This document shows, in pieces, positions 1-15,523 of a DNA stretch of 64,000 nucleotides. Position numbers and translations under genes: made by a program. The DNA lies in assembly GCF_901709675.1 (NCBI RefSeq), contig NC_051091.1, positions 6,420,967-6,484,966 of the forward strand, written 5' to 3'. This DNA comes from Syngnathus acus (lineage: Eukaryota > Chordata > Actinopteri > Syngnathiformes > Syngnathidae). Positions within the stretch are counted from its first letter, which is position 1. Every line of letters starts with the position of its first letter. The notes beneath the pieces were generated by a model, which worked only from the letters and a program-made list of their open reading frames with translations, ran no database searches and was not told where the DNA came from.

Positions 1-1590
1 GCAGAGTGAATGCTTTTTTTTGTTTTTTTAACAGAACAGTCAGTGCGTACATCTATTCAATTAGAATTGCAAGCAGATCTGAATGGGGGGGTGCTTTTAA
101 AGTTGAGCCAAACATTTGCGTAACACTCCCAAGTTAGCAACTCTTTTGGTTCTATTTGAGCTTCCCATAATCTGCTGAGAAAAATATATTGAATGGATAA
201 GTAGAGTGGGATGTCACAATTGAGTGTGAATCAGCATCCGCCAAATATTGTTTACGAAATCCCGGGTCAAAAATGTTCTTGTTGTGGTAACAAATCACAG
301 TCGGCCATATCTTTATTGAACAAGTAGTTTTCGTAGTATCTTTCGTTCGTTAAATAAAAAATGAATAAATAAATGAATTAATAAGCTGTTGTGGCCAGGT
401 GGATTTGCAGGCCCGTGACTACAGAACAAACCAGTGAAACATGACGTTTATCTTCTATTCTGAGAAGCCGGGCTCTTAATAGCACACATTAGCAGGATGA
501 TTTTCTATTCAACCCTTCAAAATGTCATTTATACGCCTTTGTCAGAACTGTGAACTCACTAGCTTTTTTTTTTTTTTTCTTTCTCCCCTGAGGCCACTTC
601 AGGCCACAACAAAAGTCTCTTGGTGAAGGAGAGATTGAGCTACCGCAAAGTGTTTTCACGCAATCCACATGCACAAAGTAGACTCGGTCCGTCAATTCAG
701 CCACAAATGAAGGCCACTCGGCACCCTGAGAGGCGGCCCACCAGGTAGACCTTGTTATGTGGCCATTGAGCGATGGTCCTCATCCCTTCCAGGCTCTGTC
801 AACGATGTTTTGAGGACCCTTGACAGCCTTTGAGTGCTACATCTTGGAGAGAGACTCCACTCTTGCCTTCTCTCCTTTGTTTATCTCACCATCACACCCC
901 AAGCAATCTCTTAATTAACCTCCTCAAATTAGGATTTTTTTTCCCCCCCTCTCTGTGTTTGGGGAGTTGGAACCAGCTATTTAGTTGATGGAGCAACTTT
1001 TCACTAATTTTGCTTCTTAAAAAAAACACTACAGTATATTCGAGGATACCAGCAAACGCAACCTTTTAGAAAATGACAGAACGCTATTGTTTGTTATCCA
1101 ATGCCTCATAAGCTTGCCAAGATTCGGCAAAAACTCACAGCAAGATGCGTTTGAATTGAAGACAAAGCTGCAATTATTTGGAGATACAATTGGAAGCTGT
1201 AAGGATGACAACATCCTTTGTCATACGTAGGAAAAAGGTTGACTCGATGGAAAAGTTATTTGACTGCAGGTAACCTTTGAATCACTACCTTGGCCTTTTC
1301 TTATCACCATGTACTTCAGGATGAACACAGCCAAGTGCTAGATAGTCATGGCTATTTTTATTTGCCGGGCTTACCCGTCAGTTTGCTCCGATTATCTTTG
1401 ATTTATTTATTCAGTCCGAACGTGAACGTGGTTGTCGTATTTACACATAGGCGCGTTTGTGTGTGTGTGTGATCATAATGCACTGCCAATTAATCCTTCC
1501 TCTTATAGTTTTCTTGAAATATGTCTTTGTGTTGTGTACTTGTTTCTTTACGACTCATCCCCGAGCAATCCAAATTTCCCCTGTGCATAG
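1..1590 (+). other. atxn7: atxn7 intron sequence upstream of first visible exon
   Basis: No exon was recognised here. The next exon at 1591 begins in the middle of a codon, so coding sequence must lie further upstream. The stretch is ordinary AT-rich intronic DNA with T-rich runs near 10-27 and 564-578. The N-terminal exons of ataxin-7, including the segment that carries the polyglutamine tract in humans, are outside the window. Confidence 0.7.
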
Positions 1591-4500
1591 ATATGCCGAT
1601 ATTTGGCCAGTATCCAGCGCACGATGACTTCTACCTGGTGATGTGCAGCCACTGTAGTCAAGTAGTCAAGCCTCAAGCCTTCCAAGCACATTACGGTAAG
1701 TCTCACAAATATTCTGTCAAGACCAACACTTCCGCTCTATTCCGAGGCGTTTTGAAGGTAGGCACTTGGGTGTTTTCAATGCGCCCTGGTGATGATTTAT
1801 TCAAAAGAATGCCAGACGGAAGTCAATAGATCTGCAAAGAATTAAACTTTTGCATGCCACTGCCACTACAGCGTGGCCTGATGAGGACATTTCTTACATT
1901 GGCACCCGTGTGCGGTATTGCTTTTCCTCCTGACAACAGCTCCCAAACCACTTTGCCTCCTTAACACAGAAACCCGAGAGCAGCCACCACCAACTTTGAT
2001 TTATTTACTTAACGCTCCGTCGTGGGCGTGCGTGCGTGTCTGTATGCATGTATCCAAATCCCCTGTTAATATTTGATACAGTTCTCCGTTCTCCAAGTGA
2101 CGTGCTACTTTTTTTAAAACACACAAAAAGCAGCTCAGTTTTCGAAGTTTGTTCATCTGTAAGTGGTATGTGTTGTGCTACTTGAGCCACACTTTGCCAC
2201 AAGAGGGAGCAATAACAGTACATATCATAATTACTTTGTGCAACTAAATTACATTATAGTCATTGTCAAATTAAATGCACTAATCACGGGATTGTAGTAA
2301 TGGGGCATTCACATGAGCAATATAATAACAGAGAGCACATGAATTAATTGATTTAGAGTGGGAGCAATGTGTAAAAAAGTATTTACTGGTCTCTGCAGAG
2401 CAGTAAGTCAGTTGGGATGCACTTTCTGCAAGCTCATGTTTCCATGGCATCGCAAGAAAGCTTTGCATGTTCTTCAAACTCGATTCCAAGATAATCCCCC
2501 CCCCCCCTCGACTATTTCTTTTTTTTTTTCTTTTTTTTTGTTTTTACTGCTGCCTTGCACGCGTGTTTGAAGGTTTCTCCCTTAACATTGGGGCCAACTC
2601 TTTAGACGTGAAAAAGGATATGAAGACTCCTCCCGTTGTGGGGTGGGGGGCGTGACGTAACTGGTATTGTGTTTTTCAATCAGTATTTGTGGTTTGTTTG
2701 TGGAGCGTGTGTGGGCTTTCCTGGGAAGTTTGTGCGCTGTGACTGTGACCGGCGATAGAAAATGGGTTGGGGGCAGGGAAGTGATAGGGGGAAGGAGCGG
2801 AAGAAAGCCATTATTCTGTTCTTGCAAAGTAGGTGGCCTAGCTTGTTCTGCATCTGGATGTGGATTACAAAATGATGACTGCGTACACTTTTCATGGCGT
2901 CACTTTGTCTTGTGTGTCTGCGGGATATATATATATATTTTTAACTAAAATAGTCAATGATTTTGATTTGTTTGGGGAGACAACTCATAAGGATAAAAAA
3001 TGGCCTTTTCTCAATTGCTCCCCAAAAGTTAGACGCATAAAGTTCTCCAAATGAAAATTCACAGAGAGCAGAGCAAAGGTGTTTGTAACAGCCCATCAAT
3101 CATTACGTGTTGTGCCCAAGACACGCACATTTTCAATCTTTGAAAATGGAGGTCAAAGGTCAAATTACAGTTACAGTCACCAGCAGTTTTAAATGTGTTT
3201 GTTTGCGGCGGAGTGTTTCCGCAGCAACAAGCTCGTTTGCAGCTCATCTGCTGAGAAATAAACTTTTGACCTTCGTCCAAATCAAAAGTTCATTCGAATC
3301 GAATGTTTACGCTGTTGGTCAGCATGTTTTGCATGATTTTCTAAGATGTTATGCTTTTAGTAAGATACCAATTAGCGAGCGCTAAATTGAATGGTCGCTC
3401 ACAGATTTTGTGGGCTGTTTGCAAGGAAATGCTCTGAGCTGGATGTTGTTCAATCGAAGTTTTTTTCCTCTTTACAGTATGACTTCATCTTCACTATTTT
3501 TGCTGTCTTCCACAGTGCTTTTCATCATGTTGTTCTGAGAAGCTCAGGCATGACAATGAAGCGCTTGACCTATCGGTTGTTTCTATTTTAAGGCTGAGTT
3601 TGCGTGGATCACAAATGCTGCTGAGTATTGTCAGAGCAGGCTTTTTATGTCCTATTCCGGCTAGCCTTTCTCCTTGGCTGCGGGAAAGACGAGTGTTCAA
3701 TCAAAGCTTTATGTCACTGTCATGTGTAAAGACAAATCTGCTGCCCCTGCACCAGTTAGTGCTCGTTAGTTCTTGATGTTATTTATACCGAAATGATGCG
3801 GAGGTGGTTAAAGAATGTTTCATGAATGTCTTTCCTGGGAGTACTTCAAAGCTTTGCTCTCTATTGTCTTCTGAATGGCCCTGATGATCAATCATCTTTT
3901 GCACATTAGCGTTGATATCCATCGATACATTTTGGGGGAGATGGAGTCAATGGGAATTCTGGCTAGCCCAGGTGACCTTGACTATGTCAATCTCACATTC
4001 ACATCGAGTGACAATTTAGTATTCTGTAAAAAATATATATTTTTCTTTTGTGGAAGGAAGCTGGAGTATTCAGACACTAGTGATCGTATGATTCAAATGG
4101 ATTTCACCAGACTGCTTTGTTGTGTTTATCCAGAGAGAAGACATAATTCTGCCATCAAGTCAGCATCCACCTCGCCCTTCCTTTTGTCCGGAAGGAACAG
4201 GAGTAGTACTAGTAGCGGTGCTCTCGGAACTGGACTTGGCTCAGGGTCTCTCACCGGAGTGACGAGCGGAGGGATTGTTAGCCGAACCGCCACCGCTGGA
4301 TCTAACTTCTCTTCCTCCGCGACATCCTCCTCCTCTTCCTCCAATCCCAAACTACTCAAACCAGCCAAAGACAAGGTGTCGGGCATCCAGCGAAGGCTTC
4401 CCTTTCACCCATTCAGGATGCTGCAGCCGGACAAGATGTAAGTTGGGCTGCACTGCCAAGGTTGCACACTACAGGGAAAAAACGTTTGTTTTATTTCACA

Positions 4501-7500
4501 TTTATGCAAGGATGCAGTCCTACGCAACCAGTAATAATAATAATTTCTTTCGTCTCAACCTCGATTACAGCTTGTAATCACCGTGTTGTCTTGGATATGT
4601 CTGGCATAACCCTGATGCTCCCAAATAAGGAATCATGAGATTTTTGTTTTGTCCTTCCAGCTCCACCCATATGTGCACATTTGTCTCTTATCATGCGTTT
4701 CTCACCGGCTCTATGTTTCTAACGCTCAGCTTCCTCCTTGCTGCCCTCTTCATTTCTGTCACCTTCTCTTCCAGCCTCACCCCGGCTGTCAAGGTGGAGA
4801 AGATGCATCTGAATGTGGACTCGTCAGCTAAGCTGGTGCAGGTCCCCTCTGCTCCCGCCACCACCTCATCCTCCTCTACATCCTCCTCTAGCACCACTGT
4901 GAGCTCCAACAACAACAACACCACCACCTCCACCACCACCATCACCACCTCCTCATCCTCAGCCCTTAAACCAGGCCTTAACTGTCCCTCCATACCAAAG
5001 CCTCCCTTACTAGCCCCGGGTCAGATCCCCAACGGCAAAGGTCACCTGTCAGTCCTTTCGGACAAGAAGCAGGACAACAGCAACAGCAGCAGTGCCAGTA
5101 GCAGACGCCACCTTAACAAGAAAGTGACAGGTCAGCTGGGTGAAGGCATTCACATTGCTACAATATTTCAAATAGGCTGGACTGATTTTTAAAATGTCTT
5201 TTTTTTTTTTTTTCTTTCTCCTACCCAAGACTTTTAACCTACCAACACTTTTTCCCCCTTTCACTGTCTATATCATTTAATGTTTTCACTCTTCATTTCC
5301 TTCAGAGCGTGAGTTCAATCCAGATATTCACTGTGGTGTTGTGGATGTGACAGCTCGGAAAACCTGCACAAGATCCCTAACATGCAAGGTAACTATGCTT
5401 TGTCTTTTGTGTGCCGTTTGCTTAGTCTGTCCGTAGTATCAGTTTGTTCATATCCATGTGGCACAAATATATTTTTTTACCGATAGCAGGGGGGCGTGCG
5501 GGGTAAAATGTCAGCCTCCTGCAAAGCATGTTAAGACTGGAACCCAAACAGGTTCTTTTCTGAATCAAGACTTCTGACCTTTGTTTTTGCCACATCAGAC
5601 ACATTCCTTGAGCCAGCGGAGGGCAGTGCCAGGGCGGAGGAAGCGCTTTGACACATTACTGGCAGAGCACAAGTACAGAACAAAGGAGCGAGAGAGAGAA
5701 CTCCACCAAACCCATTCCCAACCACCTCCCCCTCTCAGGGACCCACACCCCTCCCTCCATCTTGCCACTTCTTATGATGTCCATCCGGTGGCTCATGGCA
5801 ACGGCCCTGCCCCAGACACCACTAAGATTCTGCCATCCAACAAACTCAAATTTCACAGCCCTAGTCTTCCACGGTCAGTGATGCCCACACCAGCGCCGCT
5901 TTGTATTTTGTCATCTGCTGTTATGTTTTTTTTTTTGTTTTGTTTTTTTATATATATAAATGTCATGAATAAGACTTGGTTAACTTGGAACTCACCAGAT
6001 CTTTTTGTTACAAGTTGAGAATCACTTGGTGCTCTTCACCCAACAGATTGAACAACACGCACGGGCCTGGTACCCCAGCGGACCCCGCAATAGTCCACGA
6101 CTCACCACATCATCCCCAAAGTGCTCCTGACGGGCTCTCTCGAGCCTCCAGTGATGAGGGAGAGAATGAGGAGCGTGAGGAGAGCGCTGAAAAAATGCAC
6201 TGTCACTATTCAGGTTATCACCCTCGACCGGTAGCTGTAAGTGTGTTTTTTTTTTTTGTTTTTTGTTCTCCTGTAACACTTTCACTCTTCAATGCCTAAT
6301 CGTCAACTGAGCAATCTTTGACCACTTTAATTCCCGCTCTCTTTTCAGTACTGTAATTTTGGAAGTCGACTGTTTGGGAGAGGTTGTTACTCCTTTGACA
6401 GGCGATGGGACAAAATGCGATGTGTCCTCTCTGCAATGATGGATAAGCACGTCAACTCTCAAATGTGGAAGTAAGTTAAGCAGACATCAATTATCGTATC
6501 CCCAGTGTTGCGGCCCGATGAGCTGTTCCGTGTTGTATCGTGGTCAGTCTTTTGACTCGGCTTGTTGTCGCATTAAAACAAACGTGAGCATCATCGGTTG
6601 CAGGCAACGTGTACTACAACCGTCATACTTCGTGCATAAGAATTCAAATCAAGGTGTTGGCGTTGCTAAAAACTTGCCTCTCCTCAGTAGTATTTTTGTT
6701 TTGTTTTAGGAAAATCCCTATGGCCTTGGAGAACAGCTCTTCCTTTGCACCTAACCATAGGACAAGCACAAATTCCCCCAGTAGCACCCCATCTTCAGGC
6801 TTCCTGGGCCCGCCTACGACCATGCCCCAGACCCCGTATAGCCAATCGTTTGAGGGCAAGCCTGTGCTCTCCTATGGGACCACCTTAAACGCCCGCAGCT
6901 CTCCACAGGGAGGGCCCGAGCACCCGGCCTACGGCACCACACAGGCCCGACAAGTGTCTTCGTCGCCGCAGATGCCTTCAGCCCACTTGTCCTCATCCAC
7001 CTCCCCTTTAGCTCCTTCACTCGCCTCAGGCCGGGCGCTTAAGTCCCGTCCCTCCAGCGGCAGCAGCACGACCAAGTCATTGTCCATCCGGCCCAAGGAG
7101 ATCTCCACTGGTTCCTCCGCACCCATCATCCCCACTTCAGTTGGCGTGGGCAGTAACAGTAGCAGCACCAGCTTCAGCTCGGGAAAGAAGAGGAAGAACA
7201 GCTCTATCCTCTCGTCGTCCCATAGCTCCTCAGAACCTGCTAATGCTAACTATTCTCCCTCGTCCACTTTCAAGAAGAACTGTGCAAATGTTGGCAGCTC
7301 AGGGAGCACCTACCACCACAGCTCACTAGGTTCCTCCTCCTCATCGTTATCTTCCTCCCACAGCGGCGTCCACAGTGTGGGCCTCAACTGTGGCCCCAGC
7401 GTGCGCACGAACTCTCTCAGCCTCAAGGCCGAGCTTTCCGCAGGGTCTGTTGGCGGCTCCTCGGGCCCGCCGGCGCGAGGCCCGGCTTCGGGGAGCCCCG

Positions 7501-7949
7501 CCGAGTCCATCAAGCGTATGAGTGTGGTGATGAACAGCAGCGACTCCACCCTCTCTCTGGGGCCTTTCGTCGACCACCAGTCCTCGGCGGACCACCATAG
7601 CGGCTTCAGCCACCATTCCTCAGACGGGCGCCTGGAAGGCAAGAAACGCAAAAGCTCGCCTGCCTCCAGCGGTGTCAATAGTGGTACTGGGGGAGGTGGG
7701 GGTCCCGCACCGGGTCGGCCCAAGGTGTCCAAGTCACCTGCCATTAACAACATCCACGGCAAGCACGGGCGGAACATTCCAGGGACGCCGGGCCTACCCA
7801 ACAACTCCCATTTACATCAGGTGAGTTGTGACGTCGCCAAGGGACAACCTGGTCATAAATACAGTAGATTGACATTTCAGATGGGCCAAAAGATGCACTG
7901 ACACATTTTCTTTGTCCCCTTCCCCACGCAGCCAAAGGCTCGTCCCTGA
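1591..7949 (+). CDS. atxn7: Ataxin-7 (SAGA complex subunit), 3' nine coding exons; 5' end outside the window
   Basis: Ataxin-7 links the deubiquitinase module to the SAGA histone acetyltransferase complex in the nucleus. Coding exons read from GT-AG borders: 1591-1695, 4134-4437, 4775-5130, 5306-5388, 5599-5873, 6047-6236, 6349-6470, 6710-7820, 7932-7949. Together they keep one frame and give about 853 residues plus a stop. Diagnostic stretches are [16 protein letters not shown] with a Cys-x2-Cys (exon 1591) and the SCA7 domain, where Cys-x10-Cys-x5-Cys-x2-His spans the 5306 and 5599 exons and is followed by [13 protein letters not shown]. Further matches are [23 protein letters not shown], the serine-rich KKRKNSS and [10 protein letters not shown] regions, and the terminal PKARP before the stop, as in human ATXN7. 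Basic clusters (GRRKR, KKRK) fit nuclear localisation. The first exon starts with the last two bases of an Asp codon, so the protein is truncated only by the window edge. A Ser/Thr/Asn-rich insertion sits in the 4775 exon. Identification is from remembered family sequence, not alignment. Confidence 0.95.
1696..4133 (+). other. atxn7: large atxn7 intron
   Basis: This 2.4 kb intron lies between the donor at 1696 (GTAAGT-type, after the HY codons) and the acceptor ending at 4133. It contains short C and T runs near 2497-2540 and a small (TA)n near 2926-2938. No further coding exon was seen; short reading frames here lack family resemblance. Confidence 0.6.
4857..4964 (+). repeat. atxn7: In-frame Ser/Thr/Asn low-complexity tract in ataxin-7
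   Basis: About 36 consecutive codons inside the 4775-5130 exon are almost entirely Ser, Thr and Asn. They are encoded by impure ACC, TCC and AAC triplet repeats, including NNNN and TTT runs. The flanking residues KVEK (upstream) and [12 protein letters not shown] (downstream) match human ATXN7 closely. Human has only a short linker there, from memory, so this looks like a triplet-driven insertion in a disordered region. Confidence 0.8.
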
Positions 7950-10900
7950 CACTGGTGTCAGCCCGCAGAGTGTGTGGATACGGCACGATGACGGGGAATA
8001 GTCCGCAGCAATCCGCTCTGGACTGTTTGAGGCCTTCTAAAATGAAAACCCACATTACTCTCAGTTTCCCACAATCCTCAGGTTGGAGATGATCTGGACT
8101 GCCCAGTGAGGTCAAAAGTCCGTACTCGTTCTCCCAAAGCCATGTCTGTTAGAGGGGTGGTGGGGACAAGTGGTGCTCGGTGGGGACACGTCACGCGCAG
8201 AGCCCGCCACGGAGCTCCGCCAGCGTGGCGTTGTCCTCGTATTACGGGTGGTCTTCCAGAAGGTCCCGGCGTGGGAGCAAAGCGAGCCATGAGTCTCCAG
8301 GGTGCACTCGGGTTCCGGTTAAGGGCTGTTGTGAGCTCTGCGGCCGTAATCCGTCATGACACTGAGCAAGTGGGGAGACAACAAGCCCATCTCTTCCTTG
8401 TGCGTGGGCCCTCGTGTGCATGTGTGTGTGTGTCTGTGTCTGTGTGTGGCAAGCCAATTGAGCATTTATTCAATATCGTCATGCGCTGAGTTGTCGTTCT
8501 ACTCGCGCGCCATCATGTTTTAAAATGTGATGTATTTTTCCACTACTGTATTTTGACATTTATGAACACAATGGCTTTTACTGCATGTTATTAGTGAGGC
8601 AAAACCGGTGCAGCGATTGGCATCTGCTTGCAACGAGGGATATCAGTGACTATATTATATTTTATTATTTCATATCGAAAAGCTGATGCCCATCTTTGTT
8701 TTCACACCAGTAGAAAAACGTGTGTTTTTTTTAGTGTGGCAAAGCTTTTGGTGTGCAGATGTCAATGCAGTTTTGCACCGCGAGTAACTTGCAGTTTTAC
8801 GAGGAGGATTGTATGACCACGGTCAACACATTTTTAATCAAAGATTCAAGCAAACCTTTGCAATTTTTTTTTGTACTGAATCTCTAGTACATCAGGTTTT
8901 AATAATATAATAAAGGTTAAAGGTAATTTTAGCTCAAAATTACTACACACGTCCTTATTGCGCAACCTTGTGTAGGTCAAACTCAAAAACGAGTCATGAA
9001 AACATTTCCAAAACCACGTGCTAAGGAAAAAAGTGAAATTGCTTTTATTTTTTTCAATTGGCATTAAAAAAAAAAATACAATAAGGGACACTTTGTCTGT
9101 TGACCAGTGTTTAGAGCTTACTCGTACCCTGGCGATTCAGCGCAACCCGTATCGAATAAATGCTCTGACAGCTTTCTGTATGTGTGAAAAAGACGAGTGA
9201 GTGTCGACAATTGTTCTCATGTCAGATTCTGCTGGACTACTGGAATTTACGACTCAATTTCACCCCCTGCGCCTGATCTCAGAAGCCTTGGAAAGGAGAG
9301 CAGGAGGGGCGGCAAACACGCTGGCTCCACCCCAACAGACAAACAATCATCTTGTTTTACGCTTTGTCAGTCGGACTCGGGCTCACTCGTTTTGGGGGCT
9401 CCGCGCGGTAGCTTGAGAAGGGCCGGTAGGGACGACCCTGTAAATGTTTTTATTTGAATGCCCCCGCAGAATTATGCAAGTGTTATCCTATTCCAATGTT
9501 TTCTTATGAGCTTTTACACTGTACTACAAAGAGTCTTCGTAGATGAGCTCGAGGAGGGCCTGCGCTTTCAGATCTGAAACCCGATGCGCCCCCTCGCTTG
9601 ATTTTCCTTTTCTTTTTACGATGAAACAAATTTGAACCGAATTTCTGAATCTTGTCAATGTGCAGAATGATAGCCACAGTCGACCTGCTTCCCCAACTGT
9701 GAACAGCACTAAAACGACTTCACACCGCGCAGGCAATGCTTATTTGATAACTAAGGTCACCTAAAGCTGCTACTCTTGTGTCTACGGCCAACTTGAAAGT
9801 CGGGCCGCTGAAGTGGTTGAAGGTGCATTGCCTGCGTGGATGTCAAGAATCTGTGCCACAATCTTTTCTCTGAATTACTGTGGGAGATCCACAACAGCCT
9901 GTGGAGCGATGTGAATTGTGTGGGTTTGTTTTTCTTCCCCGCATGGGGGAATCAGGTATGGTACGTCTTAACTCGAGAAAACTTTATGCACGTCAACTGT
10001 CTTCTGTGGGTGTTTTGTCCCTCAACCTTTGGATATTGAGTAGTGATGCCTCGGCCGGTGTCGGGGTGAGAAGCCCCATACCTTGAATTCCTTGAGTCCA
10101 AATGAAGTCTTGAATCAGGCAATAGTCCACAGTCTTGAGTGGGATGTTTGCTGCTTTTGAGCAAGTTTCAAGGTGGTGTGAGATTCATGGAGATGGCTTC
10201 ACAGGACATATTTTGACATTTGGCAGCACCCAGTTACTATCTGGAAACCTCCACTGATGTCAGTCAAGAGTGGAAAGTAGATCTTTTTTTCTTTTTCTTT
10301 AGCTCCCCCCTAGCTTATGAAGTCAAAGAGCTACTCCTATTTGAAAAAATATTTTGTTAAGCAATTGTACATAAATGAAATGTGTATTTTTGCACAGGCT
10401 TTTTTTGTACATGCAGGAATTTTTGGGTACCATTTTGAAGAGTCGTTATTTATTTAGGAAGCCAGAGGAGAAGCCAGAATTTGATTATTTAAAAGTGTTT
10501 CACTGCCAAGTCTATCTATATAATGCAATACATGGATATATTCAGTATGAATCGAAGCCTCTCATGAATCATGGACTGAGGGTCTCTTAAGGGACAAAGG
10601 TGAAGTGTTTTTCCACTGTAGCATGTGTCTGTTTGACAGCGAATACCTTTATTCACTTTTTAAGGTCTCAAATCACATGTGCTTTTACAACACATATTTT
10701 GTTGCCTCTGAATCAACACAAGTAATGTACCCGTGTGGCCCAATCAGCCTGCGACCGGGCTTTGTCACAATGGACCCGCCAGTCATACACTTGACCTTAA
10801 ACCCATTTCTTGGTTGTTGTTTTAGAAGGTCGAAGGAACTAATCATTGAAATCGCTTGCATCGTCATTGCCAAACAAGTAATTTGAATCACAGCTTTTCA

Positions 10901-11560
10901 AAGAAATATCAAATTAAGAAAGTGCCTGAATTTGTTTCACCCTGACTGTTTTAGGACAGTGTTGTCGGGTTCTTTTATTTACCTTACTTGAATGTTCAGT
11001 GTTTTAATCTGCCTATGAACCCTAAATGTGGTAAAAAAAAAAAACACACAAAAAAAAAAACCTGAGCTTGCCAGCTGCCCGGTATCAAACAGTCGTAGTG
11101 TGCGTGCGTGTGTTCAGTGAGACTGACACCAACATTTCCTGTCATCAGTGTGTGTGCGTGCGCGTGTGGCAGAAGCCTCTGGCTTACTTGGCAATGTACA
11201 TGACAACATTCAATCTGGTCCTTTGTTTACCTTTTAAACTCCACTGACATCTCAACTAAAGTTTTAAGCAGGTGGAAATATGAGGAATTTATTCTTGTTT
11301 TTTTTAATAGAACCATAGACTTGGAATGTGAATGCAAGAGTACAGCTAATGTCTGGGGGGGGTGAGACCGCCCTTCATATGACAAAAAGCCTGTAGATTT
11401 CAAATCATTTACAGCTAGACTTTATGTATTGGCTGCTATGTAATTCATGAACAAAACATAAGTTAGGAGTAATATTTAAGGAAAGAAGATTGTATAGTAT
11501 ATTTGTTTTGTAACAAGTTCTGTAAATAAAATAATTTATACTATTTATATAAATGAAGGT
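7950..11560 (+). other. atxn7: atxn7 3'UTR (about 3.6 kb)
   Basis: No coding exon follows the PKARP stop, and the next gene is on the opposite strand. The stretch is therefore read as 3'UTR ending shortly after AATAAA at 11525-11530. Internal AATAAA-like hexamers near 8907 and 9154 could give shorter transcripts. It contains small GT repeats (about 8418-8448 and 11098-11165). The 8100-8350 part is noticeably richer in GC and CpG than the rest. UTR extent is inferred, not demonstrated. Confidence 0.6.
11525..11530 (+). promoter_or_regulatory. atxn7: atxn7 distal polyadenylation signal
   Basis: A canonical AATAAA occurs within an AT-rich segment, about 30-40 bases before a T/G-rich stretch (TCTCTGCCTTGTTCC). 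It is the last signal on this strand before the 3' end of the oppositely oriented psmd6. Confidence 0.55.
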
Positions 11561-11611
11561 CTCTGCCTTGTTCCTGATCATTCAAAAACAACCGGGTCAA
11601 CAGTCAAATGT

Positions 11612-11617
11612 TTTATT
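11612..11617 (-). promoter_or_regulatory. psmd6: psmd6 polyadenylation signal
   Basis: AATAAA on the minus strand (TTTATT on +) lies about 90 bases past the psmd6 stop codon. It would place cleavage near 11590, giving a very short 3'UTR. Confidence 0.6.
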
Positions 11618-11704
11618 ATGTACACAAATGAATTTGTCAAACAAACTACAGGTGTAAGAAAAGCAATGATAAAGGCTCCACCTGACAAAATGTGGCCACC
11701 ATGT

Positions 11705-13857
<2,153 letters not shown>

Positions 13858-15523
13858 GTTTTGTCTCAAATGTAGACGTGAGGAAGATTAAGTAAAAGCT
13901 GTCGAACGGATAGCAAAATTGTCCGGATATGTATGCGCTAATAATCAACGATGACTACGGCAAACAGCACAACGTTGTTTCCGCCTGAGCGTGCCTCGAC
14001 GAGAAGAGAAAAGAGGGCATAATAACTACCATGGTTATACTGTACTGCCGTCTGCTGGACATAACTATGAATTACAACCTAGAGTGGATTCACTGGCCTC
14101 GCAGAATATTGTTTTAATAAATTATTAATCGTGTAAAATTCACCTATTTACTTGGTTGAATTTTGAAGCATAAGGATAGCTAGATAGCTAAAGATACATT
14201 TCATGGAAGACTTGATTCTAAACCCACGATAGAAAAAAAACACCCCACCAATGCGCATGAGCAGCATAAGGTGGCCACTGCAAAAAGTGTTTTGGTTGGA
14301 CAAGCAGCACATGGATAACATGATTTTTTTTGCAATGCCAAAATACACATACAGCCGATAACTGAGTGAGTCGCTCATAGTTCACTTCTGCGAGTGCAAT
14401 TTTTAACTTCCATTTTTGGAGCTGTGCTTATGTTTGATTCTTTGCCAGCTGTAGGAGCCTCGATTGCACAAAAATGACGTGTTCCAAGTAGAGGTAGTCC
14501 TGGACAGTAATGAGTCACTTTTCACACAAATGCTTATGGTCGTGGAGGCAAAAAGATATTGTAAATATGTAGATATAGGTTGATAATTTATTTGCTGCAC
14601 AGCCTGATCTACAGTCCGCTAGTTAAATGAGTGAGCCAGCCTGTCAGCTAGCCAACTTTTCTAATATCAGATGACAGAACAAAGAAAAAAACAAGTGATG
14701 TAAATTGACCAAAATGTTTGATTGAAATTGAAAATGACAATGGACAAAACACCAAAGATGAACACTTCACAAAAAAATCTGAGGATGGCCTGAATTGAAC
14801 TCCTAGGGGTAAGATGTACACCATGTTCCAAATTATCATGCAAATGCTGTGTGTTTGTATGATTTTTAGAAAAAGTCTATGCATATTAGATGTATATATA
14901 ATTTGCAACTCTCCAATAACCACAGTTTTTCCCCCCAAAATAAAAAATACTGTTTGTTGACATGCACTCTTTGAAATAACGCACAGCAGTGCTTCAACAC
15001 GTTTTACAAAACGGAATAGTTGTTGAATTTGCAGCATTAAGAGGTTGTGTTTGCTGAAAACTAAAGCTATTTCAATCAAAACTTTTACTCTTGCATCTGT
15101 ATGCGCCTCTTGACCGCCTTGATTTTAAAGGGAATGATGGAAGCCGCTTTGATTAGATGCAAACTGCTTCCAACTGTCAGAATCGAGGAAAATACCAAAA
15201 GATAATTCAAATAGCTGCACTATAAAAAATGAATGATGGTGTATTATGCGAATATTCCAGGGCAAAACACAAATTGACGAGTACAGGTCACAGGTCAAGA
15301 CACTGAAAACCAAGTTCTTGACTCCTCATTATTACAAATGGTCAACGATTTAAGATACTTACAAACTCTTGTAGAAAGTTGCGTCAAGACACGTGTTCGT
15401 CTGTATTTGTGCCTTTTGCGGTTAAAAAGTGCGAGAAGTTAATGATAAAGCCGCCTGAGCTATTTAACGAGAATTCGTCAGACTGCATGTACTGGATCTG
15501 TGAAGGTGCACGCAAGTGACGCT
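13858..15523. other. psmd6 / transporter divergent intergenic region
   Basis: This 1.7 kb interval lies between the start codons of two divergent genes and should hold both promoters. The first about 150 bases upstream of psmd6 contain several CpGs (CCGCCTGAGCGTGCCTCGACG), as expected for a housekeeping promoter. The part just before the transporter start has a weak TATA-like CTATTTAACG near 15459. Between them is AT-rich sequence with no recognised gene. Confidence 0.5.

Noticed and set aside
1-1590. Possible upstream ataxin-7 exon (acidic segment before MPIFG)
   Set aside because: No frame resembling that segment with proper splice sites was found; it is presumed to lie before the window.
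6609-6709. Open frame extending upstream of the large ataxin-7 exon, with a Met
   Set aside because: A TTTTGTTTTAG acceptor at 6709 and the phase of the preceding exon show the exon begins at 6710; the upstream part is intron.
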